NCBI RefSeq assembly: GCF_003026285.1
Contig: NZ_PYOD01000021.1
Coordinates: 1 to 64,000 of the forward strand
Direction of reading: 5' to 3'
Origin: Photobacterium profundum
Lineage (GTDB): Bacteria; Pseudomonadota; Gammaproteobacteria; Enterobacterales; Vibrionaceae
DNA length: 64,000 bases
The position numbers and the translations under genes are program-made. Positions 7,308-17,170 of this stretch are shown here, in pieces; the first letter of the stretch is position 1; each line of letters opens with the position of its first letter. Below the pieces are notes generated by a model that ran no database searches, was not told where the DNA came from, and saw nothing but the letters and a program-made list of their open reading frames with translations.

Positions 7308-10300
7308 GTGTTTACTGTTTATCACTCCAACCAACTGGATTTGTTGAAGTCACTGTTAGTCGAATTGATCCGCCTGAACCCTCTAGATAACCCTTTTGAA
7401 CCTGAGCAAATATTGGTGCAAAGCCCTGGTATGTCTCAGTGGTTGAAAATGGAGTTAGCGACATCATTTGGCATAGCGGCAAATCTTGAGTTTCCACTGC
7501 CTGCGACTTATATCTGGAAGATGTTTACTCAGGTATTAGCCGACGTGCCCGAGCGCAGTGCGTTTAATAAAGAGGCGATGACATGGAAGTTGATGGAAGT
7601 GTTACCTAAGCAGTTGGGTTTGCCGGAATTTGAACCATTAAAACGCTATTTAGATAATGACCCAGAAAGCCTTAAAATTTATCAATTGGCCGAGAAAATA
7701 GCAGATATCTTCGACCAATATTTAGTGTATCGCCCTGAGTGGATTCAACAATGGGAAGCAGGTGAAGTTGTTGCTGAATTAGGGGATGAACACCCTTGGC
7801 AGCCTATTTTATGGCAAGCGTTATACGATCAAACATTGGCATTGGGGCAGTCGCCTTATCATCGCGCCAATTTATATGAACATTTCATTGATACGCTAGA
7901 TAATTATGCCAGTAGCGGAACATTGCCAGCTAATTTACCACCGCGATTATTTGTGTTTGGTATTTCATCATTACCGCCTCGTTATCTTGATGCATTAGCG
8001 GCACTGGGTGAGCACATTGATGTACATTTGATGTTTACTAACCCTTGTCGTTATTACTGGGGTGATATTCGCGATCGTAAGCATTTGGCTCGATTGGCTG
8101 CCAATCAACGAGTGACTATCAAGCAACTGAATGTTTCAAGTGATGATACGCTGCATGGTGACGAAAATGTCGCAGTGCTGAAAGATACCGATGGAAATCA
8201 TTATGATGATGACATGCATAATGATGTTGTGGGTAATAGTTTACTGGCCTCTATGGGTAAGCTGGGGCGTGACAATATGTACTTATTATCAGAGATGCAG
8301 GTCAACGAAGTGGATGCGGGTTTTGTTGATATTGAGCCTGACTCGCTACTGCACGCGATTCAGGCCGATATTTTAAATCTAGAAGATCGTCAGAACGATC
8401 AGATTCTGGATTCCAGCGACCACAAGTTTCCGATCAGCGATGGTGACATGTCATTATCGATTCATGCTTGCCACAGCCCGATGCGCGAAGTGGAAGTATT
8501 GCATGATAATTTGCTCGCTATGTTTGAAGCCGAAACAGCCAAAGGGCTAAAACCACGTGATGTGATTGTGATGGTGGCCGACATCAATGCGTATAGCGCG
8601 GCGATTCAATCCGTTTTCGGCAATGCGCCAGGTAATCGTTATATTCCATTCTCGATTTCAGATCGAACTGCCGAGCAAGAAAACCCTATCTTGCTAGCAT
8701 TTGTCCGTTTACTGACTTTGCCTGAAAGCCGTTGTAATGCCTCTGAGTTACTGGAGCTGTTAGAAGTTCCGGCTGTTATGAACAAGTTTGGCTTTGATAG
8801 TAATAGCTTCGAAAAAATTAAACGTTGGATAGAAGAAGCGGGTGTTCGGTGGGGGTTGGATGAGAAAACCGCATGCCAATTTGAGCTGCCAGAGCAAAAT
8901 CAAAATACGTGGCTATTCGGTATTCAGCGAATGTTGTTGGGCTATGCCATGCCTCATGATGCGGGCTTATTTGATGGCATCTCTGCCTATGAGCAGGTTC
9001 AAGGTTTAGATGCCGAGCTAGCAGGGCAACTTGCAGGGTTTATTGATAGCTTGATCTCTTATCGTGAGCAGCTGGCACAGCCTCAATGCGTATCGTCTTG
9101 GACCGACCTGCTTAATCAATTACTAGACGATTTCTTAGCCGTTGAATTAGACGGTGAGCTGGTGCTGAAGTCGATTCGCGATAACCTACATCGCTTGCAT
9201 GAACAACTTGCAGATGCGGGTTATCAGTCATTGATCTCACCAGCCGTATTGACGCAGTACTTGCAAGATAAGCTGTCTGGTGAACGGGTAAGTCAACGCT
9301 TCTTAGCAGGACAGGTCAACTTCTGTACCTTGATGCCAATGCGTTCAATTCCCTTCAAAGTCGTGTGTTTACTGGGGATGAACGATGGGGCTTACCCGCG
9401 AAATATCGCGCCAGAAGGCTTTGATTTGATGAATGGCCGCACCAAAGCAGGTGACCGTTCACGCCGTGATGACGACCGCTATCTGTTTCTTGAAGCCATT
9501 CAATCGGCACAAGAAACCTTGTACATCAGCTATGTGGGTCGTTCGATTCAAGATAACGCTGAGAAAGTGCCATCAGTATTAGTCAGTGAGCTGGTGGAAT
9601 ACTGTCAGCAAGGTTACTGCATGGAAGGCGATGAAGTCTTACCCGTAGATCAATCTGCCAAACGATTGAAAGAAGAACTGTTAGTTCATCACCACCCTCT
9701 GGTGCCTTTTAGCCCAACCGCCTTTATTGGTGAGAAATCAAGTTTTGCTGCTGAATGGTTACCAGCCGCTGCGCGACATGGTGAGGCAAACAAAGCATTT
9801 CAGCTTACAGCATTAGATGCAGAGCCCATGGTTAGTGAGCAGGAGTTGGTCTTAGAATTGGCGGAGTTGCAGCGCTTCTGGCGTTTACCGGTACGTTACT
9901 TCTTTAATCGACGTTTGAAAGTCTTCTTTGAACCACCTATGGGGGTGATGGAAGATGATGAACCGTTCATATTGAATGGCTTAGAAAGCTACTTGCTACG
10001 TGATGAACTATTGGCATTGCTGCTTGATGCAAAGGTGAGCAATAAGAATGAGGATGCCGTTTTTGCTACATTTTCTGCTGAACAAAAAGCGGCTGGTGGG
10101 TTACCTGTCGCGGCATTTGGTGATCTAGATTTAGCGATGACACGTACAGAAGTTGTGTCGTTAGCTGATCAAATTGTGCCACTTGTTAATTGCCCACAGG
10201 ATGATCATGAAGTTGATCTTCGCTTTCAAGTCGACGGTCATGAGGTGAACCTGCAAGGGTGGTTAAAACAGCGTTATCAATCCGGTTTAGTGCGTTACCG

Positions 10301-10772
10301 TAGCGGCAAAGTTCGCGCGCAAGATCACTTAACAGCTTGGTTTGATCATTTATGTTTAGCAGCAAGCCACTGTGGTCAACAAACTCACCTAATAGGTACC
10401 GATAAACACCTTGTGTTATCTATTATCGAACCGGATCAAGCCAAGGCTTACCTGCAAGATGTGGTGGAGTTGTATTACCACGGCTTGAATCAACCTTTGC
10501 CTTATTTTCCTAAAACAGCGCAAGCGGGTATTCAGGCATGTATCGGCCGTGATGGTAGCTGGAAAGATGATGAAGACACCATTGATAAGTCACTGAAAAA
10601 GATGGCTGATTGCTTTAATGATGGGTACTTATTTCCTGGGGAAGGTGCAGATAGCTATATCGCACGAGTATGGCCACAATGGAATGATGAGCTTGCTGCT
10701 GAAGCCTCACAATTAGCGAGTCGTGTTTTACAAGCTGCGATCTTAAACAGTGATGTTGTAGAAGATGAATGA
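7308..10772 (+). CDS. recC: Exodeoxyribonuclease V subunit gamma (RecC)
   Basis: RecC, 1154 residues, is the Chi-recognising subunit of the RecBCD helicase-nuclease, which processes double-strand breaks for RecA loading. The N-terminus (FTVYHSNQLDLLKSLLVELI, ILVQSPGMSQWLKMELA) and the UvrD-like C-domain (PFKVVCLLGMNDGAYPRN; DDRYLFLEAIQSAQETLYIS) are typical, and the length matches family members. Translation starts at GTG 7308 after a modest GAGA site. The recB gene follows after 392 bp with no ptrA between them. A low-complexity acidic patch (HYDDDMHNDVVG) near residues 300-311 looks like a lineage-specific loop. Confidence 0.96.
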   Translation: MFTVYHSNQLDLLKSLLVELIRLNPLDNPFEPEQILVQSPGMSQWLKMELATSFGIAANLEFPLPATYIWKMFTQVLADVPERSAFNKEAMTWKLMEVLPKQLGLPEFEPLKRYLDNDPESLKIYQLAEKIADIFDQYLVYRPEWIQQWEAGEVVAELGDEHPWQPILWQALYDQTLALGQSPYHRANLYEHFIDTLDNYASSGTLPANLPPRLFVFGISSLPPRYLDALAALGEHIDVHLMFTNPCRYYWGDIRDRKHLARLAANQRVTIKQLNVSSDDTLHGDENVAVLKDTDGNHYDDDMHNDVVGNSLLASMGKLGRDNMYLLSEMQVNEVDAGFVDIEPDSLLHAIQADILNLEDRQNDQILDSSDHKFPISDGDMSLSIHACHSPMREVEVLHDNLLAMFEAETAKGLKPRDVIVMVADINAYSAAIQSVFGNAPGNRYIPFSISDRTAEQENPILLAFVRLLTLPESRCNASELLELLEVPAVMNKFGFDSNSFEKIKRWIEEAGVRWGLDEKTACQFELPEQNQNTWLFGIQRMLLGYAMPHDAGLFDGISAYEQVQGLDAELAGQLAGFIDSLISYREQLAQPQCVSSWTDLLNQLLDDFLAVELDGELVLKSIRDNLHRLHEQLADAGYQSLISPAVLTQYLQDKLSGERVSQRFLAGQVNFCTLMPMRSIPFKVVCLLGMNDGAYPRNIAPEGFDLMNGRTKAGDRSRRDDDRYLFLEAIQSAQETLYISYVGRSIQDNAEKVPSVLVSELVEYCQQGYCMEGDEVLPVDQSAKRLKEELLVHHHPLVPFSPTAFIGEKSSFAAEWLPAAARHGEANKAFQLTALDAEPMVSEQELVLELAELQRFWRLPVRYFFNRRLKVFFEPPMGVMEDDEPFILNGLESYLLRDELLALLLDAKVSNKNEDAVFATFSAEQKAAGGLPVAAFGDLDLAMTRTEVVSLADQIVPLVNCPQDDHEVDLRFQVDGHEVNLQGWLKQRYQSGLVRYRSGKVRAQDHLTAWFDHLCLAASHCGQQTHLIGTDKHLVLSIIEPDQAKAYLQDVVELYYHGLNQPLPYFPKTAQAGIQACIGRDGSWKDDEDTIDKSLKKMADCFNDGYLFPGEGADSYIARVWPQWNDELAAEASQLASRVLQAAILNSDVVEDE

Positions 10773-10864
10773 GAATAAGTGATTGGCTGTGGAGTAAGAA
10801 GGTGTAGCGTGGTCGCCAGCAAATCATTTTTTATTTGTAGGGTGTTCGCTGTACGACCACAGGT

Positions 10865-10912
10865 CCAGAGGTAGACCACGTTTCTTGCGGGCGATACTAG
10901 CTAAACCTCTGG
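10865..10912. repeat. Imperfect inverted repeat in the recC-recB gap
   Basis: CCAGAGGT at 10865-10872 is mirrored by ACCTCTGG at 10905-10912, with a 32-bp spacer. No T run follows, so it is not an ordinary terminator. The arms could form a long hairpin in a read-through transcript or be a lone REP-like element. The gap from 10773 to the first possible RecB start codon at 11099 holds this repeat and a CRP-like site, and no gene that I can see. Confidence 0.4.
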
Positions 10913-11003
10913 CGCTAAACCGTGAGTAAGCTCTCACATCATTAAAGCATAATGGTATTTTACAAATCAAAAAGTGTTTATAAGTGATTGATCACAATGT
11001 AAA

Positions 11004-11019
11004 TGTGATCACTATCACT
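11004..11019 (+). promoter_or_regulatory. CRP-like site upstream of recB
   Basis: TGTGATCACTATCACT matches the CRP consensus TGTGA-N6-TCACA at nine of ten conserved positions. It is preceded by AAA, as in the extended consensus. It lies 161 bp upstream of the preferred recB start. Whether it is functional is an inference; CRP control of recBD is not something I know to be described. Confidence 0.4.
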
Positions 11020-11164
11020 GAAGTGAACGATAGGGGCGTTATTCGGCTCCCACTTCATTTAGAAATGGTTTGTAAAACACATATTTATATCATGGGTATT
11101 GGATGGTGAATGTCTCAATAACGGCATATCTGATACGCCAACAACAAAAGGCTTTGGCAATATC

Positions 11165-14100
11165 ATGCAACCAGATTTGAATGTGCAATCAGGCTTGGAT
11201 AATTCGTCTGACTTGAATCATCAACCAATGGATAGTGCGAATACACCCACTAAATTGCAGCCGATGACTTTCCCACTGCATGGTGCGCGTTTAATTGAAG
11301 CATCTGCTGGTACAGGAAAGACGTTTACCATTGCGAGTTTATATTTACGTTTGCTGTTGGGGCACGGTAACGCTGAAACACGTCATGCATCAGAGCTGAC
11401 TGTTGATCAGATTTTGGTGGTGACGTTTACTGAAGCGGCAACTGCCGAATTAAGAGATCGTATCCGTGCGCGCATTCATGATGCTCAAATCGCATTTTGT
11501 CGTGGTTTTAGTAACGATCCGGTTATTGAACCGCTATTAACCGCCATTAGTGATCATAAAGCGGCGGCACAAATTCTGTTGAATGCAGAACGCCAAATGG
11601 ATGAAGCGGCCATTTATACCATTCACGGCTTCTGCCAGCGAATGCTTACCCAAAATGCGTTTGAATCGGGTAGTCGCTTTAATAATGAATTTGTTACCGA
11701 TGAAAGCCAGTTGAAAAGCTTGGTAGCTGCCGATTATTGGCGTCGAAATTTTTACCATCTACCTCATGCGTTAGCCAATGAAGTCCGCAATATTTGGTCA
11801 TCTCCGGCGGCGTTGTTAAAAGACATCGGGGGCAGCTTAACCGGTGCGCCTGTGAAGTTGTCAGTTGCGGCAATGAGCGATTCATTAGCTGATTTGCATC
11901 AGCAAAACATGCAGCGTATCGATGCGATTAAAGCACTATGGCGTGAGCATGAAGCAGATCTTGAACCTCTGATTGCCAATTCAGGAGTTAATAAGCGCAG
12001 TTATACCAAGAAAAGCTTACCAACTTGGCTGGCACAGGTGAGCCAGTGGGCAGCACAACCCACTGATAGCTACGAATTACCCGACAAATTGGACCGTTTT
12101 CATCAGCAAACATTAATCGAAAAAACCGCGAAGGGTGAAGCGCCTGAGCATGCGGTATTTGTCGCCATTGGTGAGCTGCTCGATAATCCGGCTAACTTGC
12201 ATGATCCTTTAATGGCGCATGCCATTGAACAGTGTCGTGTGTTATTGGCGCAAGCAAAAGAGCGTAAAGGGTGGTTGTCGTTTGATGACTTGTTAACCCA
12301 ATTATCTGCTGCGATCGATAACGATCAAGATGATCTGCTGGCTGGGCGTATACGGAGCCAGTATCCAGTCGCAATGATTGATGAATTCCAAGATACCGAT
12401 CCACAGCAATACAGTATCTTCAGTAATATTTATCGTGCTCAACCGGAATGCGGTTTGTTTATGATCGGCGATCCTAAGCAGGCAATTTACGCCTTCCGAG
12501 GTGCAGATATTTTCACGTACATTCAAGCGCGTCGTCAGGTACACGATCATTACACGCTCGATACTAACTGGCGTTCAACAGCAGATATGATTGCGTCGGT
12601 GAACAGCGTTTTCGCTCGACCAGAAAGCCCGTTTATTTACGATCAAGATATTCAATTTTTATCGGTTAACCATAGCCCTAAAGCCCCTGACCGTAGCTGG
12701 TGGTTAGATAATCAAGCTCAACACGCCTTGACGTTCTGGCATCAAGATAGCGTTGATGGTAAGCCTGTCACGAAAGGCCGTTATCAAGAAGCCATGGCGA
12801 ATGCGACCGCGGCACAAATTCAGAATGTACTGACTCAAGCAGAACAAGGCAGTGCTTTTTTCCAAGATAAAGACAGTAAAAAAGCAATTCAAGCCAGTGA
12901 CATTGCGGTGCTAGTACGTACTGGTAATGAAGGTAAATTAATACGAAAGGCATTGTCAGAGCAAGGCATTGCCAGTGTGTATCTATCAAACCGTGATAGC
13001 GTATTTTCAACCGCTGAAGCGGCAGATATTCAACGTTTATTACAAGCAGTACTTACTCCTGAAGATGATCGTGCATTACGTGCGGCATTGGCCTCTAGCT
13101 TATTTGCATTAACAGCCGTTGAACTTGATGAACTCAACAACAGTGAGAATGCATGGGAAGCGGCAATCAATAACTTCAAAGATTACCGTAAGCAATGGCT
13201 AACACGTGGCGTAATGGCAATGATACGTAGCGTGATGGCAAAAGAAAAAATGGCTGAAAACCTGTTAGCAGAAGAAGGCGGCGAGCGCCGTTTAACCGAT
13301 TTACTGCATATTGCTGAGTTACTGCAAGAAGCGAGTCAAACCTTAGACAGTGATTACGGTTTATTACGTTGGTTGGCCGAGCATGTAGCAGAGCCAAACG
13401 GTAATGCTGAAGATCAGGTTTTACGTTTGGAATCAGAGCGCAACTTGGTACAAATCGTCACGATTCACAAATCGAAAGGGCTAGAATATGACCTCGTCTT
13501 TATGCCGTTTGTGTGTAGTTATCGTGAGGTTGATAGTAAAGGTGAAGTGAAATACCACGATGAAGCAGAAAACATCACAGTATTGGATATCGCCAAGCAA
13601 ACGGATTCAATTGAAAAAGCGGATAAAGAGCGCCTAGCAGAAGATCTTCGTCTTATTTACGTCGCCCTAACGCGTGCGGTGTATGGTTGTTATATCGGTA
13701 TGGCTCCGATTCGTAATGGTCGGAGTACCAAAGAACCGACCGGATTACATCACTCAGCAATGGGGCATTTAATTCAAAATGGCAAAGAAGGCACCATTGC
13801 TGATTTGGAACTAGCCTTAGCGAAATTAGCAGAAAGCCAACCTGCGATTACCATTGCTGAGCCACCTGTTTTACCTGAAGATAAGTGGCAGCCGCGAGAG
13901 CAAGAAGATGCAGAGTTATCACCTAATCAGTTTACGATGTCGCTTGAGCGCAATTGGTGGATGACCAGTTATTCCAGCCTAGTGAAGCAAGGGCATCAGG
14001 CCTACCATGACAGTAGTTTAGATCTTCCGGGGTTTGATATTGAATCAGCGGTTGAAACGGCGATTGATGGCGAAACCAGCGCTGATCATGACGGTAATCT

Positions 14101-14848
14101 GGTTGAACTAGAGCCTGAATATTCAATTTATACTTTTCCGCGTGGTGCGCGTCCCGGTACATTCTTGCATACAGTGTTTGAAGAGATTGAATTTACAGCG
14201 CCCGTCGACAGCCCTGAAACCGTGGCAACCTTGACCGATTTGTTGCAAAAAGAAAATTATGATCTGGTGTGGTTACCAGTATTACAACAATTGATTAAAG
14301 ATGTACTGAACTGCTCATTAGACGGGCTGGGTATGAAATTGGTCGATAAGAACCCGTCACAGCGACTAACGGAAATGGAGTTTCTACTGCCAATCACCTT
14401 ATTGTCATCGAGAATGTTGAATAAGGTAATAGCAAAGCATGACACTGTATCAGCCAAAGCCGGTGAGCTGGGCTTTGCGACGGTCAGTGGCATGCTGAAA
14501 GGCTTTATCGATTTAGTATTTGAGCATGATGGTAAATACTATGTACTCGATTGGAAATCGAACCATTTAGGGGATGACCCTAGTGTGTACCGTGGTGAGC
14601 AGCTGGTCGAAGCCATGCGTGATCACCGTTATGATTTGCAATACCAAATCTATGCTCTTGCATTACAGCGCTTTCTGCGCAGCCGCATGCCTAGTTATGA
14701 TTACGAAACCCACTTTGGTGGCGTGTTTTACTTGTTTCTCCGCGGTATGGAAGCAGGCAGCGACAGTGGCATTTTCCATGCGCGGCCAAGTGAAGCATTA
14801 CTGTTGGAACTAGAACAATTAATTGATGGAGAGCAGATTGATGCTTAA
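11165..14848 (+). CDS. recB: Exodeoxyribonuclease V subunit beta (RecB)
   Basis: RecB, about 1227 residues, is the 3'-5' helicase and nuclease subunit of RecBCD. Walker A (EASAGTGKT) lies near the N-terminus, DEFQDTDPQQY is the helicase motif II, and TNWRS, VTIHKSKGLEY and RLIYVALTRA are further SF1 motifs. The C-terminal nuclease centre is GFIDLVFEHDGKYYVLDWKSN, with the Asp and Lys of LDWK equivalent to E. coli Asp1080/Lys1082. The start is uncertain: ATG 11165 is preferred, TTG 11099 would add 22 residues, and ATG 11228 would match the E. coli N-terminus best. None has a good ribosome-binding site. The end overlaps recD by 8 bp. Confidence 0.95.
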   Translation: MQPDLNVQSGLDNSSDLNHQPMDSANTPTKLQPMTFPLHGARLIEASAGTGKTFTIASLYLRLLLGHGNAETRHASELTVDQILVVTFTEAATAELRDRIRARIHDAQIAFCRGFSNDPVIEPLLTAISDHKAAAQILLNAERQMDEAAIYTIHGFCQRMLTQNAFESGSRFNNEFVTDESQLKSLVAADYWRRNFYHLPHALANEVRNIWSSPAALLKDIGGSLTGAPVKLSVAAMSDSLADLHQQNMQRIDAIKALWREHEADLEPLIANSGVNKRSYTKKSLPTWLAQVSQWAAQPTDSYELPDKLDRFHQQTLIEKTAKGEAPEHAVFVAIGELLDNPANLHDPLMAHAIEQCRVLLAQAKERKGWLSFDDLLTQLSAAIDNDQDDLLAGRIRSQYPVAMIDEFQDTDPQQYSIFSNIYRAQPECGLFMIGDPKQAIYAFRGADIFTYIQARRQVHDHYTLDTNWRSTADMIASVNSVFARPESPFIYDQDIQFLSVNHSPKAPDRSWWLDNQAQHALTFWHQDSVDGKPVTKGRYQEAMANATAAQIQNVLTQAEQGSAFFQDKDSKKAIQASDIAVLVRTGNEGKLIRKALSEQGIASVYLSNRDSVFSTAEAADIQRLLQAVLTPEDDRALRAALASSLFALTAVELDELNNSENAWEAAINNFKDYRKQWLTRGVMAMIRSVMAKEKMAENLLAEEGGERRLTDLLHIAELLQEASQTLDSDYGLLRWLAEHVAEPNGNAEDQVLRLESERNLVQIVTIHKSKGLEYDLVFMPFVCSYREVDSKGEVKYHDEAENITVLDIAKQTDSIEKADKERLAEDLRLIYVALTRAVYGCYIGMAPIRNGRSTKEPTGLHHSAMGHLIQNGKEGTIADLELALAKLAESQPAITIAEPPVLPEDKWQPREQEDAELSPNQFTMSLERNWWMTSYSSLVKQGHQAYHDSSLDLPGFDIESAVETAIDGETSADHDGNLVELEPEYSIYTFPRGARPGTFLHTVFEEIEFTAPVDSPETVATLTDLLQKENYDLVWLPVLQQLIKDVLNCSLDGLGMKLVDKNPSQRLTEMEFLLPITLLSSRMLNKVIAKHDTVSAKAGELGFATVSGMLKGFIDLVFEHDGKYYVLDWKSNHLGDDPSVYRGEQLVEAMRDHRYDLQYQIYALALQRFLRSRMPSYDYETHFGGVFYLFLRGMEAGSDSGIFHARPSEALLLELEQLIDGEQIDA

Positions 14849-16946
14849 GCGTTTGCAAGAACTCACAAAGCAAGGTGCATTGCGTCAACTTGATTATCAG
14901 TTTGCTAAATTCGTTGCGTTGCGAAGCCCTGAATCCCATTCTTCATTAGTGGCTTTGATTACTGCCCTTGTCAGCCATGAGCTAGGCAAAGGACACGTCT
15001 GTTTGATGTTAAGTGATCTGAATACTCAATCATTATTTGGCTTATCTAGCCGCGTGTCGGTCACTTTACAGGATGGCTTGCCTGAGCCTGAATATTGGGA
15101 AGCAGAGCTGAGTGGTCTATCGGTTATTTCCAATATGGCACAAGGTGAACAGCATGCTACACCATTGGTGCTTCAAGATGGTCGTTTATACTTGCACCGT
15201 TATTGGCATTTTGAGCAGCTGGTGGCGAACAAACTGCTGCATTCTGCACAATCGATAGCACCAGCCGCTGTTATGCCATCGGTGCTTAATACGCTGTTTC
15301 CTCGTACTTATACCTATTTGTATCAAGCCTTACAGCAGTTAAAAAAAGGGGCGTTAACAACATCTGATACTGGTGACAGTGTTGAACGTCGCCAGAAAGA
15401 AGTGTGTGATAAGTTAGATGTAGTTCAAGCGGGTGAGTTGGATTGGCAAGCCATTGATGTGGCATTAACTTCGGCCAATAAAGCGGAAGAGTTATCGGTA
15501 TTGAATGATTTGGTGCCACAAGCTGTGTGCCTTAATTGGCAGAAAGTAGCAGCAGCGATGGCGATTACACGCCAATTTTCGGTGATATCAGGTGGGCCGG
15601 GTACTGGTAAAACAACGACCGTCGCCAAGTTACTTGCTGCATTAGTGATGCAAGCTGATGATGCTAATAGCGGTGATGAGGTCATTACACCGAACATTAA
15701 ATTAGTCGCACCCACAGGAAAAGCTGCTGCCCGTTTGACAGAGTCTATTGGCTTAGCGGTACAGTCGCTACCTGTTGACCCTGATGTGCGTCTGCGTATC
15801 CCAACGCAATCAAGTACCATTCACCGCTTATTAGGTTCAGTACCTAATCAAGTTGATTTTCGTCATCATCGAGATAATCCATTACACCTTGATGTGCTGG
15901 TGGTTGATGAAGCATCGATGGTCGATTTACCAATGATGGCACGTTTGCTTGATGCATTACCGTCCCATGCTAAATTAATTCTATTAGGTGACCGTGATCA
16001 GCTGGCATCCGTTGAAGCGGGTGCTGTGCTAGGTGATATTTGTGCTTTTTCCAGTCAGGGATATAGCCCACAGCAAGGTCAAGTACTGAGCCAATTAACA
16101 GGGTTTAATGTCTCTGGTATTCATCTTGGTATGCATGAAGGCAACAGTGTCAGCCCTATTGCAGACAGCTTATGTATGCTGCAAAAAAGTTACCGTTTTC
16201 ATGCCGAGTCGGGTATTGGTAAATTGGCGAAAGCGATTAATGATGGAAAACCGTATGATGTTGAAAAAGTTTGCCAACATGATTTCAAAGACATTAATCA
16301 TTATCCTCTGAGTGCAGAAAACTACCAAAAGATGATTAATCGAACGGTAACCTTTTACCGTGATTATTTAGATGCCATTGAACATAAGCAAGAGCCGGAA
16401 GTGGTATTAAAAGCCTTTTCTAGCGTGCGGTTATTATGTGCGTTACGGGAGGGTGATTTTGGTGTGGTTGGTTTGAATCAACGCATAGAACGTGAACTGG
16501 TACGAATTGGAAAAATAAGCCAAACCGATGATACTTGGTATGAAGGTCGACCTGTCATGATCACCCGAAATGATCATGGTTTAGGGCTCTATAATGGTGA
16601 TATTGGCATCGCCATGATTGATGAAAAAGTCGATCCCAATAAACCGCATCTGCGCGTGTTTTTTGAAATGCCTGATGGGGCTATTCGCAGCGTATTGCCA
16701 AGCAGATTGCCTGAGCATGAAACCGTGTACGCGATGACGATCCATAAATCGCAAGGGTCTGAATTTGAAGATACCTTAATGGTGTTGCCTGCAGACTTCA
16801 CGCCTATTTTAACACGAGAGCTGATTTATACCGGCGTTACACGAGCGAAAACCCGCTTGTATTTGTTTGCCCAACCAGATGTGATAGCTCGGGCTGTAAG
16901 ATTGCGAACAGAAAGAGCAAGTGGATTAGCCTGTTTATTAGGGTAG
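14841..16946 (+). CDS. recD: Exodeoxyribonuclease V subunit alpha (RecD)
   Basis: RecD, 701 residues, is the 5'-3' SF1 helicase of RecBCD. Walker A, SGGPGTGKTTTVAKL, lies around residues 249-263, followed by VAPTGKAAARLTESI, the Walker B-like VVDEASMVDLPMM, LLGDRDQLASVEAGAVLGD, and the C-terminal motif AMTIHKSQGSEF...YTGVTRAKTRLYLF. I use ATG 14841, with GGAGAG at 14828-14833, which overlaps the recB stop by 8 bp and indicates translational coupling. Upstream in-frame codons from 14823 lie inside that site. Relative to E. coli there are insertions, for example around 16100-16330 between helicase motifs. Confidence 0.96.
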   Translation: MLKRLQELTKQGALRQLDYQFAKFVALRSPESHSSLVALITALVSHELGKGHVCLMLSDLNTQSLFGLSSRVSVTLQDGLPEPEYWEAELSGLSVISNMAQGEQHATPLVLQDGRLYLHRYWHFEQLVANKLLHSAQSIAPAAVMPSVLNTLFPRTYTYLYQALQQLKKGALTTSDTGDSVERRQKEVCDKLDVVQAGELDWQAIDVALTSANKAEELSVLNDLVPQAVCLNWQKVAAAMAITRQFSVISGGPGTGKTTTVAKLLAALVMQADDANSGDEVITPNIKLVAPTGKAAARLTESIGLAVQSLPVDPDVRLRIPTQSSTIHRLLGSVPNQVDFRHHRDNPLHLDVLVVDEASMVDLPMMARLLDALPSHAKLILLGDRDQLASVEAGAVLGDICAFSSQGYSPQQGQVLSQLTGFNVSGIHLGMHEGNSVSPIADSLCMLQKSYRFHAESGIGKLAKAINDGKPYDVEKVCQHDFKDINHYPLSAENYQKMINRTVTFYRDYLDAIEHKQEPEVVLKAFSSVRLLCALREGDFGVVGLNQRIERELVRIGKISQTDDTWYEGRPVMITRNDHGLGLYNGDIGIAMIDEKVDPNKPHLRVFFEMPDGAIRSVLPSRLPEHETVYAMTIHKSQGSEFEDTLMVLPADFTPILTRELIYTGVTRAKTRLYLFAQPDVIARAVRLRTERASGLACLLG

Positions 16947-16969
16947 GCTTGAGTGGATGTAAATGACAA

Positions 16970-16995
16970 TAAACGCCTGCTATTGCAGGCGTTTA
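16970..16995. terminator. Hairpin downstream of recD
   Basis: AAACGCCTGC - TATT - GCAGGCGTTTAT is a perfect 10-bp stem 24 bp after the recD stop. The T run is poor (TTTATCTATT). It is probably the recBD terminator and could also act against argA read-through from the other side. Confidence 0.7.
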
Positions 16996-17170
16996 TCTAT
17001 TATAGGTTATACTATCCTACATAAGTATTTGATCATTCTTGCTGGTTAAAATAACTTATAACATCGTTATGAATTTTGTAATTAGAGCCACTAGTTATCT
17101 GCAATTCACGCCTAGTTATAAACGATTTTTCCTGCGCAACATTATGATCAACTACTTACCAAGAATGGTA

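Noticed and set aside
10773..11098. Remnant of ptrA between recC and recB
   Set aside because: No frame in the gap shows pitrilysin-like HxxEH or any other recognisable coding.
15425..15820. 131-codon open frame antisense to recD
   Set aside because: Overlaps the Walker A region of recD, with no start signal or recognisable product.
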